This document shows, in pieces, positions 30,801 to 34,892 of a stretch of DNA of 64,000 nucleotides. Position 1 is the stretch's first letter. Each line of letters opens with the position of its first letter. The notes beneath the pieces are model-generated. The model had not been told where the DNA came from and ran no database searches. It saw nothing but the letters and a program-made list of their open reading frames with translations. This DNA is from Lewinella sp. 4G2 (GTDB taxonomy: Bacteria > Bacteroidota > Bacteroidia > Chitinophagales > Saprospiraceae): assembly GCF_001625015.1 (NCBI RefSeq), contig NZ_LVWJ02000014.1, forward strand, positions 1,798,001 to 1,862,000, written 5' to 3'. The position numbers and the translations under genes are program-made.

Positions 30801-30862
30801 TATCGATTGAGATCCTGAAAGTGGGAGGGGGGGACTTCTTCTGGGATGGGGAACCGCGGTAG
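15863..30862 (+). CDS. Giant surface protein: VCBS/FG-GAP repeats plus 46 HYR modules
   Basis: The start given is the first conventional codon (GTG), making 4999 residues, but the frame is open back to 15674 and the codons just before it encode FRSLLSGLLLLASLTVVGQ, an evident signal peptide. No ATG, GTG or TTG lies in frame ahead of it, so the true start is probably non-canonical (see findings). Domains: a DGIDNDGDGLIDC calcium loop; about residues 70-520 with at least six FG-GAP/VCBS calcium motifs such as GDMNGDGIPDL and ADVNGDGTAEI; a CARDB-like region (about 550-670); a second DDDGDGLVD loop; then 46 HYR (hyalin) Ig-like modules of about 87 residues from 773 to about 4770, each usually with four cysteines and the pattern PP-ITCP, DNC, SP-PGT, TATD-GN-C. 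A unique tail of about 230 residues ends the protein without a recognisable T9SS sorting domain. It is probably a cell-surface adhesin or stalk, with calcium and disulfides stiffening it. Confidence 0.9.
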   Translation: MVGQTENCGDGIDNDGDGLIDCYDGDCQGVAGCEDFFFNPPTPECGFSPPELEEVELGLLFETDQAAFPIDQRSGVVIGDMNGDGIPDLVSRDNSPARIQIFSGDDGRILQSILTPRTHPFGQTAIADVDRDGLGDVFQMEYTGQLARYEFGNPNAVWRTGRNVGDDNSVSIPQIADVNQDGRPEVYVGDRVFDAITGVRYVDARINVGGYAGGSNSDRFPIYYDLYQPGDPKPGGGIFGPEANGMEYIAGNQVHTIDIPSIGPNGTPVANSGTYMLAAELNATSLERDGFTSIADINGDGRMDIAVMDGGRVYAWDPYTNEQIGATFNIPSTSAGGRINIGDFNGDGDVELGFAGANIYIVRQYSGTNGDNNGVWTDLWRKTGLDDGSQRTGSTLFDFDGNGTVEVVYSEEENLFIYDGPTGDILFQTTSRSGTRTEYPLVADVNGDGTAEIIVTAQDRNGPQFSGTGRISVYSSANQPWVPARQVWNQHGYNVTNINDDLTVPQFQQDNLNPAFGQRYNNFLVQTAVGGAAGGEIVYPAPDGIIEPELDANGVADIDFSNCPNSVVLRLIVENDGDAPFPGSTPIAFYDGDPRTGQPNLFTTTTLGTTIAPGETVTLDVEIDVSQAAAGSPIFLSVNDPGFASADLPFGPEDFPLTGTPECDYSNNVSNVGNVRCGETCGNGRDDDGDGLVDEPNLTPVRTTGCPRETLPAIIADVSGGTWSVVGGSTIGTTVDQNGVVTLGRPPNDQPVMETIRYDDGICFEDVVVTTVDNTPPTVVCPGNQEVALDASCSAVLADFASQAQFGDNCFMTGVVITSSQSPAVGSSLNLGANPVTITATDESGNQGSCTFTVTAVDRINPTITCPANADVTVDAQCNYTLPDLTGGGTVADNCSATGAIIITQSPVAGQVRSGHNTTVTVTLTARDEAGNRGNCSYVLTLKDETPPVLTCPTVSDQTAGSADCEFALFDYRGQVRTTDNCTRNDLVTLTQSPPPGTRVGPGTTIITITGRDQAGNEATCTISQTVIDRNPPQLVCPSGLRVSPRASDCQLIVPDIIDQTTIMDNCGVDALTVSQSPAAGTVFMSPFFQNVTVTATDAQGNSNICVSTILPGDPPPPAITCPAPTTLALNANCSVALPDFTGQATTTSCGTTTVSQQPAPGSSISANTTVTLTVRDNAGQTATCDFLVSVVDNTPPVVTCPSTQTIAVDGTCEVPLPDYTGQASATDNCTNVLGAPTLTQSPAAGTMYDINDSPVTVTLTATDASNNTGTCTFSVELMDNQPPQISCPVSPQTDPLDANCNATIPDFRTETMVSSTCSMSGFALSQVPSPGTVVSGEQTIPITITASDNAGNTVTCTFNYETEDVTSPTIICPADQVESLDASCNFTVPDYTGMAIANDNCSSVGGTPLLTVTQMPAAGTVVTGNGTETTIVLTATDAAGNATTCDFTLTTEDDTAPTVTCPTDQERSLSGTCVYELEDLSSLVTTADNCPGAITLVQTPAAAAVSATEPGTIAVTVVATDAAGNMADCFFSVNVVDDTPPSIICPADLTVEVDASCTARIPNLVPDATAADNCQGAAAVTITQDITAGTTLTGDGTTQVVTLTATDGAGLTATCTTTVTLDDVTNPTVTCPAALELDLDPTGCSVDIPDYAGTLTLADNCTAAAALAVQQMPAAGTTLMGANTVQTVSFDVNDGNGNTGTCSFQLTLRDVTDPVVTCPANATLSLDANCSVPLPDYTGSATATDDCVMMDGITFIQSPAAGTNLTFAGDQRMVTLTAFDGNGNSANCTFTVMAEDQVPPSITCPADRDLEVDANCTVEVPDFTGEATVADNCSEAAAITVTQIPAVSTVIPADQLDVPQTVTLTATDAVGNTNTCTFTFTPVDATDPAITCPDPQTILLDAAACTATLGDYIALATVTDNCTDAGAITVTQGTAAGTTYQGLVPPQIVVQLTAADASGNTASCDLTVFIRDEIAPTVDCSAANVTIALDENCNGVIPDLTTALVTDDNCSPNALTFTQTPDVGAEYNGDGTTVTVNFTVEDASGNSVACTSTVTFEDQSPPNPVICPDDTELKVDDTCPVPLPDYTGGVTVLDNCRAEDQITLTQSPAPGTMVSGAGTVIPVTITADDGNGNTATCDFDITLIDDTAVELTCPGGQLVIASSDNCDGEIGDYLSEITAVNQCMVPAGMVTFVQSPAPGDAAAMLDVDDLNVPQTVTVTATDINNNVTTCTFEVTLVDTLAPVLTCPPAQVIAVDESCFGLTPDYTGTDFTTITDNCNVRDSLIITQSPGPGDGIPGPDAVRTVTVTATDPSGNQGQCTFVLTVEDQDPPNMVCPAADTVLLNADCEVALGDYISQTIADDNCTDKTDITVTQSAAAGTIITGHLTTETVTITGTDGSGNTANCSFTVTAIDTIKPAIACPGDQIVRPDGQCEALLPDYRDEVITTDNCSAVGMITLTQRPAAGELLSGEGDALQVTIVADDGNGNLDSCTFLVSLEDNTPPSIVCPDDVTIPVDENCNYSLADLTGDATVLDNCTDPAAITVTQSVGIGGTFSGDGTTIPVTLTADDGNGNTAQCVTTITLADTISPTIVCPENQIVNPDASCAVTVADYRSAIVDDNCTVPDDITVSQSLAPGSTLNGEATTETVTLIADDGNGNTTSCSFTVTLEDITPPAITCPAEQTIFVDGSCSVALPDYTDITVATDNCTPAPAIAQNAPAGTMIDTLGAQTVTMTADDGNGNTTDCSFTVNVVDNTAPVLTCPTLSVIPADENCTVSIADYRDSITVADNCGPTSMEAGALTLVQSPVAGTEITDLGTERMITLTATDPSGNSAMCMITVEVADTTRPTIVCPADTTLAVDGNCSALIPDYTALPEVADNCAPNAGAGAITVTQQPAAGTMVSDEASLITITLTATDAAGNFITCDFDVQLIDSVPPSITCPADQVVEVDADCSIELADYRSQATATDNCSQAAELTFEQRPAPGTVFTEDGTIIPVTIVAVDQSGNRDSCEFNVTLDDAIDPVIVNCPNDSTVFVDASCAFATPDFWDVSSALATDNCRPTGMTSTTATGDQIVYTQTPAVGEIFTGGMTTETVTLTADDGNGNVVSCVFELSLSDTISPVITVCPADTTANPNADCEFTLEDYTIRATATDNCVQDGALVFDQSPAPGTVVSGQGGVTEITITATDASGNLITCAFELTLEDTISPMITCPDPQVQLVDEDCQIILADYTNLAMTDDNCSAANVTVSQVPLPTTTFTGVQTQTVTLTADDGNGNTTDCTFTVSIEDEIDPALTCPTTSIIPADTDCSVSIANYVDSVAVTDNCDAAADIMLVQDIAVGTTIEDLGATLDVTITATDQSGNTDVCVITVELIDTISPTLVCPPDTVLGVDAACNAVLPDYRAFAVPADNCNDPADIGLAQSPPAGTPLSTEDTEQVVTVTAMDASGNEVSCDFTVTLIDTIAPTVACPPDDVISVDGSCLIMIPDYTQGAQPADNCTDPAAITLSQDPAPGTEISGDGTTETITITATDASGNSSTCTLTLTLEDSTEPMITCPVDQELTADDDCEVPIPDYTGDASVSSTCDQGNGITIVQVPAPGTPISGHNTTEEITLLATDASGNSTSCTFMVTLLDRTAPVITGCPTEPIVEQVDADCTFDLRDYWEATTATATDNCRRTGVTSITAAANQINYTQTPDRLTTISSGMGSQTVTLTADDTYGNQSSCQITIVLQDTVAPVITVCSSDTTANPDASCSFTLEDYTLRATATDNCIQDGDLTFAQTPVPGTVVANQGTVTEITISATDANGNVTTCSFELTLADTISPSITCPVDQTETLSATCTDTIADYTALAVVDDNCTDPSAIVVTQEPAPGTVFTGVQTQTITLTADDGNGNTTSCDFTLNIVDEIDPELTCPDQSVIPADANCEVDVVSYLDSVSVTDNCDAAADIDIVQDVAVGETITGLGSTIDVTVTATDQSGNTDQCVITVVLLDTIAPVLTCVPDTVLGTDGSCNAILPDYRPVASATDNCNEEADGGITFDQSPAPGTPYADEATSFDVTITATDATGNSTSCTFSVQLIDTIAPEIVCPSDQVVEVDGDCEIVLQDYRDQATSSDNCSTVAEITEVQRPAPGTVFSGEATIVPVTIIATDQSGNVDSCTFTVELNDVTPPTIANCQTDTIGIVDGQCDYVVPDYWSITPVTANDNCRPTGTTATTATGDQIAYTQVPAPGTVLTDAFTTQVITLTADDGNGNTVSCDFLLTLTDTTAPTIVCPADTIANPDTGCDFALEDYRTRAAIADNCTDSIDLVVTQEPAPGTVISGQATTQTISLTVTDPSGNETTCSFDLTLQDTISPSIVCPQNKVEELDATCSFTIPDYTDEAVVADNCTEEASITITQEPAPGTEFSTLNEADEITVILTADDGNGNTTTCDFTVILDDVLDPVITCPADTTIFVDANCAAPLPDLVAVTTATDNCNPVTITQAPLTATEYNGDDTEIVVTLTADDGNGNTSDCQVTVMLQDTISPSIICPPNETLFAGPTCEVGLPDYTVAATIGDNCTSNTDILVTQDISAGTVFSGEGTMQVVTLTADDGNGNTTRCTLEITVDDAIPPSIDCPVTQTQFVTATCDVELADYTALAVTDDNCTEMANIVVTQDPAAMTSFDGVQNTVVTLTADDGNGNTAECQFTVRFEDNTAPSIVCPPSQTIDFGEDCQFTLPDYRSLALLDDNCTTTPPTITQSPSIDSIINDLGTVTEVTLTAEDASGNTSQCQFVVTTVSPTPPPAFATVTLAVVGRPTGSGVVNLEDALDPTTESNLSAIDLDRGFDEGPGPYLVTYYLDMADADAEQGAIEPEDFDPSVNGETVLVRLEDPETGCFTLSQILIDERVPGVSDAIDATSCSRPGTVIEIDGRPQPGRAGTMIVRHEWRVISDGGTDFQTNDLINADQQVVSLPTSEAQGSGTIVLEYQFFEDYGDGPVVPSVPKRVSIEILKVGGGDFFWDGEPR
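24119..29161 (+). repeat. Higher-order repeat inside the HYR gene (three blocks of 6-7 modules)
   Basis: HYR modules 24-29 (24119-25720), 30-36 (25721-27565) and 37-42 (27566-29161) match each other in order. Module type a carries IPAD (24, 30, 37), b carries VD-NC-A-PDY (25, 31, 38), d carries a longer DYW...ATDNCR-TG insert (27, 34, 40), e carries TANPxAxC (28, 35, 41), and f follows DTISPxI (29, 36, 42). Modules 26 and 39 correspond to each other; the middle block has two different modules (32, 33) there, which explains its extra 243 bp. Confidence 0.75.
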
Positions 30863-31016
30863 CGACCGAGCCCGTCTTTATACTGGGAACAACAACAGTT
30901 TTCTATATGGCATATGCAGTCCCATCACTCCGAGTGATCTGACTGATTAGTTGATACGGCTTAACTAATTGTGAGCTACTATACCAAAAGGGATATAAAC
31001 CGCTAAGGCTACCGCA

Positions 31017-32237
31017 TCACCAAAACTTCCACCCCGGCTTACTCCCCCCACTACGGTTCTGGGTATAAAGGCCAAGGGATACGAATTCAGCGTCATCGTT
31101 GAGGATGAGTCCTTCCTGGCGGCGGCAACAGAGGCCGCTGGCCTTCGGCGTCATGAAAGTACTGAGTTGGTAGGCGTAATCCTCGTCGTCCCGGTTGAAG
31201 GGGGCCAATTGTTGGTAGACGTTGATCTGCGCACCGTAATCGCCCCTGGTCTCCGCATCCGCGCCCCGGCCGTTGAGGCTGACCATAACGTTTTCGCCCA
31301 TCCGCCCGTAAACGGGTTTGCGGACGTAGCCCTGGGTGGGGTTGGGGAGGTCCGCCGGATCGAAAGCGGTGGGGAGGAGGGCCGGGTGGCCGGGGTTGTC
31401 CTGCCAGGCGTAGGCCAGGAGCGCTTTATTTTGCAGTAGGAGCGTCCAGGCCGGATTGAGGACACGGAGCAGGTGCTCGGTGGTCATCTTTTCCAGTAAA
31501 TCCCAGAGCTGGGGTTCTTCGGTGATGATCCAGTCCCAGGGTATGAACTTCAGTAGGTAGTAGTAGCGGCTGAAGTCGTCTTCCCCCATTTCAATGAGGA
31601 GGCCGTTCTCGTCGTCGAAGACCAGGTTGGGGAGTTCGAGTTCGTCCACCTTCCAGCCGGCGGCCTTGGCGGTTTTGATGAGGACGTCCAGGTTCAGCTG
31701 GTCGTCCGTATGCCCGAGGTGGGTGGCGGCGGCGATGGCGTTCCCCCGCGCGTTCTTAACGCGGCTGAACTGGTTTTCCAGCGAGGCTAATACCCCGTTC
31801 GTTAGTGGCTTAACGCCGGCTTTGCGGAGTACCTCCGGCATGATGGCGGTAGTTTCCGGCAGGAGACTGCAGGTATCGGCGTTAATTTCCAACAGCTTTA
31901 GTGGTTCGCCACCAATTCCGCCGGCGAAATCAAATCGGCCTACGAGGTAGTCCTCCCATTCATTTTCCACGGACCATTGCACCAGCGGCAGCGCCCGCTC
32001 CGTTAGGCCCATGTTGGCCAGCCGGTCGGGGCTGATGAGGCAACGCTTGAGGGTGGCGCGAAGGATGTCATATAATTCGTCCGATACCCGCAGGGCGTCA
32101 GCTTCCTCCTCCTTGGTGAGGAGGAGCACTTCGTCGGAGAGGTAATCGTGGTTTTCTCCTTCCGCGTAATAATTGAGGCCGCGCTTATTGAAGAAACTCT
32201 CCTTCAGTTCCGGGGCGTCCTTCAAACGTTTATCCAC
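31017..32237 (-). CDS. Glutathionylspermidine synthase-family ATP-grasp ligase
   Basis: The open frame reaches 32294, but a GTG at 32237 gives about 406 residues, overlaps the upstream lipoprotein stop by 8 bp and fits the family N-terminus better. The product matches the C-terminal synthetase domain of GspS and the E. coli YgiC/YjfC group: FNKRGLNYYAEGENHDYLSDEV early, RFDFAGGIGGEPLKLLEINADT (ATP-grasp substrate region), PWDWIITEEPQLW, and YVRKPVYGRMGENV near residue 310-325 (ATP phosphate loop). There is no amidase domain. The family makes an amide bond between a peptide carboxylate and an amine such as spermidine, but YgiC/YjfC-type members lack a firmly established product. The divergent speE-speD genes make a polyamine substrate attractive. 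Two cysteines near the C-terminus (GLCCRRQ) are notable. Confidence 0.82.
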   Translation of the reverse strand: MDKRLKDAPELKESFFNKRGLNYYAEGENHDYLSDEVLLLTKEEEADALRVSDELYDILRATLKRCLISPDRLANMGLTERALPLVQWSVENEWEDYLVGRFDFAGGIGGEPLKLLEINADTCSLLPETTAIMPEVLRKAGVKPLTNGVLASLENQFSRVKNARGNAIAAATHLGHTDDQLNLDVLIKTAKAAGWKVDELELPNLVFDDENGLLIEMGEDDFSRYYYLLKFIPWDWIITEEPQLWDLLEKMTTEHLLRVLNPAWTLLLQNKALLAYAWQDNPGHPALLPTAFDPADLPNPTQGYVRKPVYGRMGENVMVSLNGRGADAETRGDYGAQINVYQQLAPFNRDDEDYAYQLSTFMTPKASGLCCRRQEGLILNDDAEFVSLGLYTQNRSGGSKPGWKFW

Positions 32238-32745
32238 CAACGGAACGGGTAGATTTGCCCGAGCCAAAGCCGGAGTTGCGGGACGTGCCCCCAACGCGGC
32301 GGGCGGTGCTTTTCATCTTCGTGCCGGCGCCGGAGCTGGCGCGGTTGTAAGCGTTGTTGTTGACGTAAGCGCTGCTGGAAGGGCTGCCACCCATCATCCG
32401 GCCCATCATGATCCAGCCAAAGTAGCCACTGCGGGCGGAGCGTACGCCCCGGCGGCGGGAAGTGGTATCGTTGCTGGTTTCGATGATCTTGGCTTCCTCC
32501 AACGTCAGCGTATCCACGTTGCCGTTGAGTTCCTGAACGATGATCCGGCTATCGGCTACGGCGGGGACTTCCTCTTCACTGGCGATCTTAAATTCGCCGG
32601 CGTTCACTTCCTTCACGGTGGTGATGAGACCGGTGGTGGGCTCGTCCCAGCTACCTTCGGCGGAGTCGGAACCGCCACAACTAAAGAGGGCAAAGCCAAG
32701 GCCACAGGAGAGCAGGGCGGGGAGGAGGATGTGTTTTTTGAGCAT
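32230..32745 (-). CDS. Lipoprotein of YgiB/YjfM (DUF1190)-like type
   Basis: A 171-residue protein with an N-terminal lipoprotein signal (ALFSCGGSDS, Cys at about residue 23), a central acidic region containing short beta-like repeats, and a C-terminal stretch rich in Gly, Ser, Asn and Arg (SGYFGWIMMGRMMGG, then NSGFGSGKSTRSVGG). In E. coli, DUF1190 lipoproteins with similar low-complexity tails are encoded directly upstream of ygiC and yjfC; here the arrangement is the same, with the stop overlapping the ATP-grasp gene. I infer that the two act together at the envelope; sequence similarity alone is weak. A TATCTTTA box lies 22 nt upstream of the ATG, inside the divergent spacer. Confidence 0.6.
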   Translation of the reverse strand: MLKKHILLPALLSCGLGFALFSCGGSDSAEGSWDEPTTGLITTVKEVNAGEFKIASEEEVPAVADSRIIVQELNGNVDTLTLEEAKIIETSNDTTSRRRGVRSARSGYFGWIMMGRMMGGSPSSSAYVNNNAYNRASSGAGTKMKSTARRVGGTSRNSGFGSGKSTRSVGG

Positions 32746-32767
32746 ATCTAGGGACTTTGAGGGTAGG

Positions 32768-32775
32768 TAAAGATA
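32768..32775 (-). promoter_or_regulatory. Putative -7 box TATCTTTA for the lipoprotein/ATP-grasp operon
   Basis: On the minus strand TATCTTTA lies 22 nt before the ATG at 32745 and matches TAnnTTTG except for the last base. It sits right beside the palindromic repeat that fills the rest of the spacer. Confidence 0.4.
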
Positions 32776-32778
32776 GGG

Positions 32779-32848
32779 ATTAGTCGGGTAGTCGGGTAGT
32801 ACGGTAGCACTACCCGACTACGATACTACCCGACTACCGTACTACCTT
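32779..32848. repeat. Dispersed palindromic repeat, AGTCGGGT family, copy 2
   Basis: It shares with 906-967 a run of two AGTCGGGT units followed by AGTACGGTAGCACTAC, then continues with inverted CCCGACTA units. It occupies the spacer between the divergent polyamine operons, and its last TACTACC runs directly into TTTG, so its end forms part of the speE promoter box. Confidence 0.7.
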
Positions 32849-32850
32849 TG
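32843..32850 (+). promoter_or_regulatory. Perfect TAnnTTTG box (TACCTTTG) just before speE
   Basis: TACCTTTG is an exact match to the Bacteroidota -7 consensus. It ends five bases before the GTG start at 32856, so a transcript starting 6-8 nt downstream would begin at or within the start codon. Its first bases belong to the palindromic repeat. Confidence 0.5.
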
Positions 32851-32855
32851 ACTCC

Positions 32856-34409
32856 GTGCCCCGACCCTCCGAAAAAGTATTACTCACCGTCGCCGTCTTC
32901 CTGGCCGGCCTCTGTTCCATCATCTACGAGTTGGTGATCAGTACGACGAGTAGCTATTTCCTCGGCGACAGCGTGAAGCAGTTCAGCCTCACGATCGGTA
33001 CCTATATGTTCGCGATGGGGATTGGTAGCTTTCTGACTAAGTACGTGGAGGGCAAAGAGTTAGAAGCTTTCGTCAGAACCGAGATCGCCCTCGGCCTCAT
33101 CGGTGGCGCTTCCGTGCCGCTGCTGTACTGGTTGTTTCAGTTCCAGACCAACGGGCAGTACCAGTGGACGATGTTGGGCCTGGTCTTCACCATCGGCATG
33201 CTGACCGGGGTGGAAATTCCCCTGCTGGCCCGCGTGATGAAGACCTATTACCCGCTCAAGGATAACCTGGCGAACGTGCTGGGTTACGACTACATCGGAG
33301 CGCTTGGCGCCACCTTACTCTTTCCCTTTCTGCTGCTGCCTTTCGTGGGGCTGTACAGTTCCAGCCTGATCTTTGGGGCGGTGAACTTGCTACTCGGCCT
33401 GGCGGTCACGCTGTTCTTTAAGGACCAGCTGAGCCCGGGGCGGCGCAACCGGATTTACGCCTGGACGATCGGCGGTCTCATCCTGTTCTCGATCCTACTT
33501 TGGCGGGCGGAACCTTTCCTCGAAGCCTGGGAAGCCCGCGCTTACCCCCACCGCGTCATTTACAAGGAGCAATCGCCCTACCAGAAGATCGTCCTTACCC
33601 AGAACGACGACGACCTTAGGCTTTACCTCAACCGGGTGATCCAGTTTTCCTCGCGGGATGAGTACCGCTACCACGAGGCGCTGGCGCTGGTGCCCAGTGC
33701 GTACGGTGACGGCGTTCGGAACGCTCTGGTACTGGGCGGAGGCGAAGGACTCCTCGCCCGCGAACTGTTGAAGCTGCCAGAATTGCAAAGGGTAACCATC
33801 GTCGATCTCGACCAACGGATCTTCGACCTGGCCGGAAGACACGGCGGACTGGCCGACCTGAACGACGGCGCCCTGGCCGACCCCCGCACCCAGATCCGGG
33901 CCGAAGATGCCGCCGTCTTCTTGAGAAACGATACCTCCTTTTACGATCTCATCATTGCTGATCTGCCAGACCCTTCCAGTGAAAGCGTCGCCCGGCTCTA
34001 CAGTACCTGGTTCTTCAAAATGGCGAAGGCTCGGTTGGCGGAAAATGGGGTGTTCGCCACCCAGGCCACCAGCCCTTACCATACGCGGGATACCTACTGG
34101 TGCGTGTACGAGACCCTGAAGGCGAGCGGGTACGGAACCGTCCGGCCCTACCACGTGAACGTGCCCAGTTTCGGGGAGTGGGGCTTCGTGATGGCGTTTG
34201 ATCAGCCTTCGCCGGAAAACGACCAGTTGGCTTACCGAGAGGACGTCGACACTAAATTTCTGGACCCCCAATTGGTAAGCACCTTCAGCTACTTCCCGAA
34301 GGACATCCGTAACCCGGGGAACATCCGCCCCAACCGCCTCGACAAACCCGTTTTGCTGGATTACTTCCTGGAGGAGTGGTCTAGTTGGCAACGCGAAAAA
34401 ACCATGTGA
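32856..34409 (+). CDS. speE: Spermidine synthase with N-terminal membrane domain
   Basis: A 517-residue protein starting at GTG. Residues about 5-215 contain seven or eight hydrophobic helices, related to the MFS-like membrane domain often fused to polyamine aminopropyltransferases. The cytoplasmic enzyme domain follows: LYLNRVIQFSSRDEYRYHEAL, LVLGGGEGLLARELL (decarboxylated-AdoMet site), VTIVDLDQRIFDL, and DLIIADLPDPSSESVARLYS with the catalytic Asp. It transfers aminopropyl from decarboxylated AdoMet to putrescine to form spermidine; the membrane part may couple synthesis to transport, which is unproven. The stop codon overlaps the ATG of speD by one base (TGATG), indicating translational coupling of the pathway's two enzymes. 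Confidence 0.88.
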   Translation: MPRPSEKVLLTVAVFLAGLCSIIYELVISTTSSYFLGDSVKQFSLTIGTYMFAMGIGSFLTKYVEGKELEAFVRTEIALGLIGGASVPLLYWLFQFQTNGQYQWTMLGLVFTIGMLTGVEIPLLARVMKTYYPLKDNLANVLGYDYIGALGATLLFPFLLLPFVGLYSSSLIFGAVNLLLGLAVTLFFKDQLSPGRRNRIYAWTIGGLILFSILLWRAEPFLEAWEARAYPHRVIYKEQSPYQKIVLTQNDDDLRLYLNRVIQFSSRDEYRYHEALALVPSAYGDGVRNALVLGGGEGLLARELLKLPELQRVTIVDLDQRIFDLAGRHGGLADLNDGALADPRTQIRAEDAAVFLRNDTSFYDLIIADLPDPSSESVARLYSTWFFKMAKARLAENGVFATQATSPYHTRDTYWCVYETLKASGYGTVRPYHVNVPSFGEWGFVMAFDQPSPENDQLAYREDVDTKFLDPQLVSTFSYFPKDIRNPGNIRPNRLDKPVLLDYFLEEWSSWQREKTM

Positions 34410-34777
34410 TGGCCAAATCCCTCCCGCCCGAAAATGCTCTCGGCCGTCACGTATTGTTGGAGTTGTACGACTGTGATGCCGACCTGCTGAAGTATCCACC
34501 GCAAAGTGAACGGATCCTCCTGGACGCCGCCGCGGCAATGGGCGCTACCATAATGGGCAGCCATTTCCACGCCTTCCCCGAACACGGGGTGAGTGGCGTC
34601 GTGGTCATCGCTGAATCCCATCTCACTATCCACACCTGGCCGGAGAAGCGGTACGCGGCGGTGGACGTATTCTCCTGCGGCGCCCTGGACCTGGAAGCAG
34701 GGATCGGCCTCCTCACGCTTGAGTTCGGTGCGGAGCGGGTAGAACAGCAACTGGTGTTGCGGGGAGTGGGCTTGTAA
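34409..34777 (+). CDS. speD: S-adenosylmethionine decarboxylase proenzyme (class 1, prokaryotic)
   Basis: 122 residues from the ATG that overlaps the speE stop; an in-frame TTG at 34385 would add eight residues but is less likely. The proenzyme cleaves itself at Glu69-Ser70 in IAESHLTIHTWPE, turning the Ser into the pyruvoyl cofactor. His75 and Cys90 (VDVFSCG) match the family's processing and proton-donor residues. It decarboxylates AdoMet to provide the aminopropyl donor for SpeE. It is short, as usual for the bacterial class 1B enzyme. No putrescine-forming decarboxylase is found in the window, so putrescine must come from elsewhere. Confidence 0.92.
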   Translation: MAKSLPPENALGRHVLLELYDCDADLLKYPPQSERILLDAAAAMGATIMGSHFHAFPEHGVSGVVVIAESHLTIHTWPEKRYAAVDVFSCGALDLEAGIGLLTLEFGAERVEQQLVLRGVGL

Positions 34778-34880
34778 ACACGGAAAGGTGAGTTCTTTGA
34801 ATGTATGTTTCACAATGAGCTAAAAAGCTGATTTTGTTGTTGACGGATTCAGTAGGACGGTACAAACTCCCTGAATTCGG

Positions 34881-34888
34881 TACCTTAA
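34881..34888 (+). promoter_or_regulatory. TACCTTAA box four bases before the sulfatase start
   Basis: TACCTTAA is identical to the box at 4111 but lies only four bases (CGGC) before the ATG at 34893, the same layout as at 12985, 32843, 56923 and 61147. This suggests a leaderless or nearly leaderless transcript. Confidence 0.35.
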
Positions 34889-34892
34889 CGGC

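Noticed and set aside
30820-30862. Frameshift at a run of seven G hiding a T9SS tail of the HYR protein
   Set aside because: Neither alternative frame downstream encodes a sorting domain before a stop.
33495-34538. Open frame of 347 codons antisense to speE/speD
   Set aside because: It is a shadow of two coupled enzymes with intact catalytic residues.
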